NCBI RefSeq assembly: GCF_023101145.1
Contig: NZ_CP073714.1
Location: 3,596,001 to 3,660,000, forward strand
Direction: 5' to 3'
Source of the DNA: Paenibacillus pabuli
Lineage (GTDB): Bacteria > Bacillota > Bacilli > Paenibacillales > Paenibacillaceae
DNA: 64,000 bases
Below the pieces are notes generated by a model, which ran no database searches, was not told the origin of the DNA, and saw nothing but the letters and a program-made list of their open reading frames with translations. The translations under genes were made by a program, and so were the position numbers. Numbering within the stretch: the stretch's first letter is position 1; every line of letters begins with the position of its first letter. Below, piece after piece: positions 60,948 through 64,000 of the stretch.

Positions 60948-61967
60948 ATGTTGACTATCGGTTATATTGGCAATGGCAAAAGTACAAATCGTTATCATCT
61001 TCCTTTTTCATTGAATCGGGATCATTTGAAAGTAAAAATGATATATGCCCGTCATCCAGAGAAAACAGAGTGGGAGAAAGCTCCTAACGTTCTGTATACA
61101 GATAATCTTGCAGCTTTAATGGATGACGATGACATTCAGTTGGTCGTGGTCTGTACACATACCGAATCCCATTATGAGTATGCAAAGATGGCGCTTGATC
61201 ACGGAAAACATGTCCTTGTTGAGAAACCTTTCATGCTGACCAAAGAACAAGCCGAATCCATTTTCCAGTACGCAAAAGAAAAAAATCTATTGATTCAATG
61301 TTATCAGAACCGACGTTATGATTCAGATTTCCTGACGACCAAAAAAGTAATTGAATCAGGAAAGCTGGGCGATCTGCTGGAAGTGGAGATGCATTACGAT
61401 TATTATCGACCGGAGATCCCGAATGCTACTTCCCATTTTTCCAAATACAAAAGTTATTTATACGGGCACGGTGTTCACACCATTGACCAGGTATTATCCT
61501 ATTTTGGGCAACCGGACAAGATACATTACGATGTTCGTCAATTGCTGGGACCTGGCAGAATGAATGATTATTTCGATCTGGACTTTTATTACGCGTCTCT
61601 CAAAGTATCGGTCAAATCGAGCTTTTTCCGTTTAAAGCCCCGCCCGAGTTTTGTGGTTTATGGCAAAAAGGGAGTATTCGTAAAACAAACAGAGGATCGC
61701 CAAGAAGAACACCTGAAGTTATTTTACCTTCCCAAAGGACATCCCGATTTTGGTATGGATTTACCTCAGCATTATGGCATACTGACGTATCTGGATGACG
61801 GAGGAGTTTATCATGAAGAGAAAGTGGTCTCTGAACAAGGTGATTATGCAAGAGTGTACGACGATATCTATGAAGCAATTATGCATGGCAGAAAAAAAGT
61901 GACTCAAGATAAAGAAACGATAGCCGTTATGGGAATATTGGAAAAAGGTATGGAGGAGTGTAACTGA
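60948..61967 (+). CDS. Gfo/Idh/MocA-family oxidoreductase
   Basis: 339 residues; start after TAAGGGGGAATTCAT. The N-terminal Rossmann motif is GYIGNGKSTNRYH, with LVVVCTHTESHYEYAKMALDHGKHVLVEKPF; the EKP lysine is the catalytic family mark. The C-terminal part starts LGDLLEVEMHYDYYRPE and has the HGVHTIDQVLSYFG helix. The pattern resembles the YvaA/YdgJ subgroup that acts on inositols or related sugars with NAD(P). The second oxidoreductase gene follows after one base. Confidence 0.88.
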   Translation: MLTIGYIGNGKSTNRYHLPFSLNRDHLKVKMIYARHPEKTEWEKAPNVLYTDNLAALMDDDDIQLVVVCTHTESHYEYAKMALDHGKHVLVEKPFMLTKEQAESIFQYAKEKNLLIQCYQNRRYDSDFLTTKKVIESGKLGDLLEVEMHYDYYRPEIPNATSHFSKYKSYLYGHGVHTIDQVLSYFGQPDKIHYDVRQLLGPGRMNDYFDLDFYYASLKVSVKSSFFRLKPRPSFVVYGKKGVFVKQTEDRQEEHLKLFYLPKGHPDFGMDLPQHYGILTYLDDGGVYHEEKVVSEQGDYARVYDDIYEAIMHGRKKVTQDKETIAVMGILEKGMEECN

Positions 61968-61968
61968 C

Positions 61969-62955
61969 ATGAAATTGGGAATTATCGGAGCCGGAATGAT
62001 TGTAAGGGATTTATTAAGCTTTATTCATGAAATTCCTGTAATTACGTTGGGGGCTATCTGGTCCAGACCCAGTCATCAGGACAAATTGCGGTCCCTGCAA
62101 GAAGAGTATGGTATTGCCCGAATATATTCTGAGTATAGCGAGATGATTGCAAATGATGATGTGGATACAATCTATATCGGACTTCCAAATCATCTTCATT
62201 ATGCATATGCCAAAGAGGCGCTATTAGGCGGCAAGAATGTTATCTGTGAGAAGCCCTTTACGTCCAACCTGCAACAATTTCTTGAACTTAAAGAGATTGC
62301 ACAGCAAAAACAGCTAGTGTTGGTCGAAGCCATTACAAACCAATATTTGAAGAACTATTTGTCCATGAGGGAGTATCTGCCCAAACTGGGTGACATCAAA
62401 ATTGTAGAGTGTAACTATTCCCAACTTTCATCCCGCTATGCGGCTTTTCAGGGCGGAGAAGTGCTGCCGGCATTTAATCCGAAAATGTCTGGTGGGGCCT
62501 TGATGGATATTAATCTGTATAATATTCATCTGGTCGTGGGGCTTTTCGGAAGCCCGAAGAAGGTGGAGTATTGGGCTAATTTGGAACGGGGGATTGACAC
62601 TTCAGGCATGCTCCTTATGGATTACGGTGACTTCAAATGCGTCTGCATAGGCTCCAAAGACACTACAGCTCCCAATGCGATGAACATTCAGGGAAACAAA
62701 GGATACATTCACATGACAAGCTCAGCTAACACATGTGAATCCTTCGAGCTTGCGCTTCATAAGGAAGCACCAATTCGGGTAGATGATAAGGATCATCCTC
62801 ATCGCATGTATGACGAGTTTGTAGAGTTCGAGCGTATGATTCGTGAGCACGACTTGGAGAAGGTTACAGCCATGCTTGACCATAGCGAGAAGGTGATGGA
62901 AGTCATTGAACAAGCCAAACAATCCGCTAATCTTGTATTTGGATCAGATCAATGA
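61969..62955 (+). CDS. Gfo/Idh/MocA-family oxidoreductase, second copy
   Basis: 328 residues, not closely similar to the first copy. The start has GGAGGAG in the end of the previous gene, twelve bases upstream. Rossmann motif GIIGAGMIVRDLL, IYIGLPNHLHYAYAKEALLGGKNVICEKPF with catalytic Lys, then LVEAITNQYL and GGALMDINLYNIHLVVGLFG. The paired genes could interconvert a sugar through a keto intermediate, as paired Gfo/Idh enzymes do in inositol and kanosamine pathways. Regulator RpiR on one side and LacI on the other support a sugar pathway. Confidence 0.88.
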   Translation: MKLGIIGAGMIVRDLLSFIHEIPVITLGAIWSRPSHQDKLRSLQEEYGIARIYSEYSEMIANDDVDTIYIGLPNHLHYAYAKEALLGGKNVICEKPFTSNLQQFLELKEIAQQKQLVLVEAITNQYLKNYLSMREYLPKLGDIKIVECNYSQLSSRYAAFQGGEVLPAFNPKMSGGALMDINLYNIHLVVGLFGSPKKVEYWANLERGIDTSGMLLMDYGDFKCVCIGSKDTTAPNAMNIQGNKGYIHMTSSANTCESFELALHKEAPIRVDDKDHPHRMYDEFVEFERMIREHDLEKVTAMLDHSEKVMEVIEQAKQSANLVFGSDQ

Positions 62956-63083
62956 TAAATTCTGAAATTTTCGAACAATTGTATCTTTTTGTGCATTTCC
63001 CAGGATGACATGTTAAAATGCTGTGAATGATATATAAGTTATATTGTCATTGAACCGATAACAGTCTTCTTGGGGAGTATTGC

Positions 63084-64000
63084 ATGATAACGATTAAAGA
63101 TGTAGCAAAGTTGGCGGGCGTCGCCAGTTCAACCGTATCCTATGTGCTGAACGGCAAAAAACATGTAAGTGAGCACACCAGGCAGAAAGTACTTGCAGCT
63201 GCAAATGAGCTTAATTATATCAAGCACGGAGCCGCATCTGAATTAAAGCGAAAAAACACACAAACGATCGGTGTTATTGTTCATGATATGTCCGTCCCCT
63301 ATTTTTCCGACCTGGTGAGTGGAATTGAATCAAGCGCCGTAAGTCAGGGATACGACCTGATTGTATGCAGTTCTTTAGGTGGTGAGCGATCGACAGCCGC
63401 ACGCTACATTAGAGAAAGAAGGCTGGACGGTGTAATTGTAATTGCTGAAAATATTGAAGATGAATTGTTGTTACAGGCTGCTGAAACAGGATTTCCCATT
63501 GTTGTGATGGATCGGGAACTCCATAGTAAGCATATAGTAAATGTTCTGATGGATGATGAGCAGGGTGGTTATATGGCAACTCGTTTTCTTCTGGATAAAG
63601 GCCATCGTGAAATAGCCTATATCAGCGGACCTTTAAATTCGGATTGTAATCTGATGCGATATCAGGGTTATCTGAGAGCTATGCATGAAGCCGGAGTGGA
63701 AGAGAATGAGGATTGGAGACTGGGCGGACAATTTCTGAAAACAGGTGGTTACAATGCAGCCAAGCTGCTAATGGAAGGTGATCTCCCAACGGCAGTCTTT
63801 TTTGCGAATGACGAAATGGCTATTGGAGGATTGGAGGCATTTAAAGAACACCAGGTCTCCATACCCGAAGATCTATCTGTTATCGGATTTGACAACATTC
63901 ATATATCCGAATACTTAAATCCACCTCTTACCACTTTCCGACAACCCAAAACAGATGCTGGTTCTCTGGCGGGGCATGTTTTAATTCAAATGTTAAAAGG
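63084..64000 (+). CDS. LacI-family transcriptional regulator, 3' end outside window
   Basis: 305 codons are visible and the frame is open at the right edge. Start after TTGGGGAGTATTGC. LacI helix-turn-helix at residues 1-50: MITIKDVAKLAGVASSTVSY and VLNGKKHVSEHTRQKVLAAA, then the hinge LKRKNTQTIGVIV. The periplasmic-binding-like core has GYDLIVCSSLGG, DGVIVIAE, VVMDRE, AYISGP, AVFFANDEMAIGGLEA and VIGFDNIHISEYLNPPLTTFRQP. The last expected 30 or so residues are missing. It lies 128 bases after the dehydrogenase pair and may control them or genes to the right. Confidence 0.92.
   Translation, partial: MITIKDVAKLAGVASSTVSYVLNGKKHVSEHTRQKVLAAANELNYIKHGAASELKRKNTQTIGVIVHDMSVPYFSDLVSGIESSAVSQGYDLIVCSSLGGERSTAARYIRERRLDGVIVIAENIEDELLLQAAETGFPIVVMDRELHSKHIVNVLMDDEQGGYMATRFLLDKGHREIAYISGPLNSDCNLMRYQGYLRAMHEAGVEENEDWRLGGQFLKTGGYNAAKLLMEGDLPTAVFFANDEMAIGGLEAFKEHQVSIPEDLSVIGFDNIHISEYLNPPLTTFRQPKTDAGSLAGHVLIQMLK

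Noticed and set aside
63046..63062. cre-like TTGAACCGATAACA before the LacI gene
   Set aside because: One base is missing from the central part of the consensus, so the half-site spacing is wrong.
1..64000. CRISPR arrays, tRNA or rRNA genes, prophage modules
   Set aside because: No regularly spaced repeats, cloverleaf sequences, integrase or structural phage genes were seen on either strand.

Overview
The window looks like chromosome from a Paenibacillus-type member of the Bacillota. Strong AGGAGG-type ribosome binding sites, GTG/TTG starts, CcpA (cre) sites, bacillithiol genes, an S-layer-homology (SLH) protein, many secreted multidomain glycoside hydrolases and a YesM/YesN two-component pair all fit that group. 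No phage, CRISPR array, rRNA or tRNA was seen.

Layout: (1) 1-8.8 kb, a carbohydrate block on the plus strand: the end of an SLH protein, a ManD/RspA-type sugar-acid dehydratase, an NAD-dependent sugar dehydrogenase/epimerase, a secreted CBM6-GH99-like enzyme, an intracellular-looking GH43 enzyme, and a large secreted GH43-CBM6 protein behind a perfect cre site. (2) 8.9-14.9 kb, housekeeping: nfo, yojF-bshB2 (bacillithiol), uppP, a DUF817 membrane protein, and folD behind a ZTP riboswitch. (3) 15-28.4 kb, small regulatory and stress units: MarR with two nitroreductase-like proteins, ArsR-type regulator with an MFS pump, an MBL hydrolase, an ECF sigma factor with a DUF4179 partner, the GH11 xylanase xynA under a cre site, a sulfatase-modifying-factor-like lipoprotein, an unrecognised 476-residue protein, two HxlR regulators divergent from an arginase-fold protein, a relic of an aldo/keto reductase and a MITE-like segment.

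(4) 28.4-39.6 kb, a complete-looking catabolic locus for a galactose- or galactosamine-type sugar: SIS-domain isomerase/deaminase (divergent), class II aldolase, LacC/FruK-type kinase, DeoR regulator, ABC importer without its own ATPase, MelA-type GH4 glycosidase, a second PfkB kinase and a secreted beta-helix protein. Three copies of a TGATT-N5-AATCA dyad fill the divergent promoter region. (5) 39.9-47.2 kb, a lipoprotein binding protein without permeases, a YesM/YesN-like two-component system and a secreted GH16 beta-1,3-glucanase, which together suggest sensing and attack of beta-glucan. (6) 47.4-49.2 kb, a BlaI/BlaR1-like pair in which the extracellular sensor is replaced by 16-residue tandem repeats.

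(7) 49.4-55.2 kb: an EVE-like protein, a Fur-box-controlled siderophore-binding lipoprotein, a frataxin-like YdhG protein, an AraC regulator, and a secreted M1 metallopeptidase that seems to lack a normal start codon. (8) 55.5-64 kb: a fused amino-acid binding-protein/permease with its ATPase, TetR plus MFS pump behind a 48-bp perfect inverted repeat, an RpiR regulator divergent from two Gfo/Idh/MocA dehydrogenases, and the first 305 codons of a LacI regulator cut by the window end. Function statements rest on motifs read by eye; no database search was possible.
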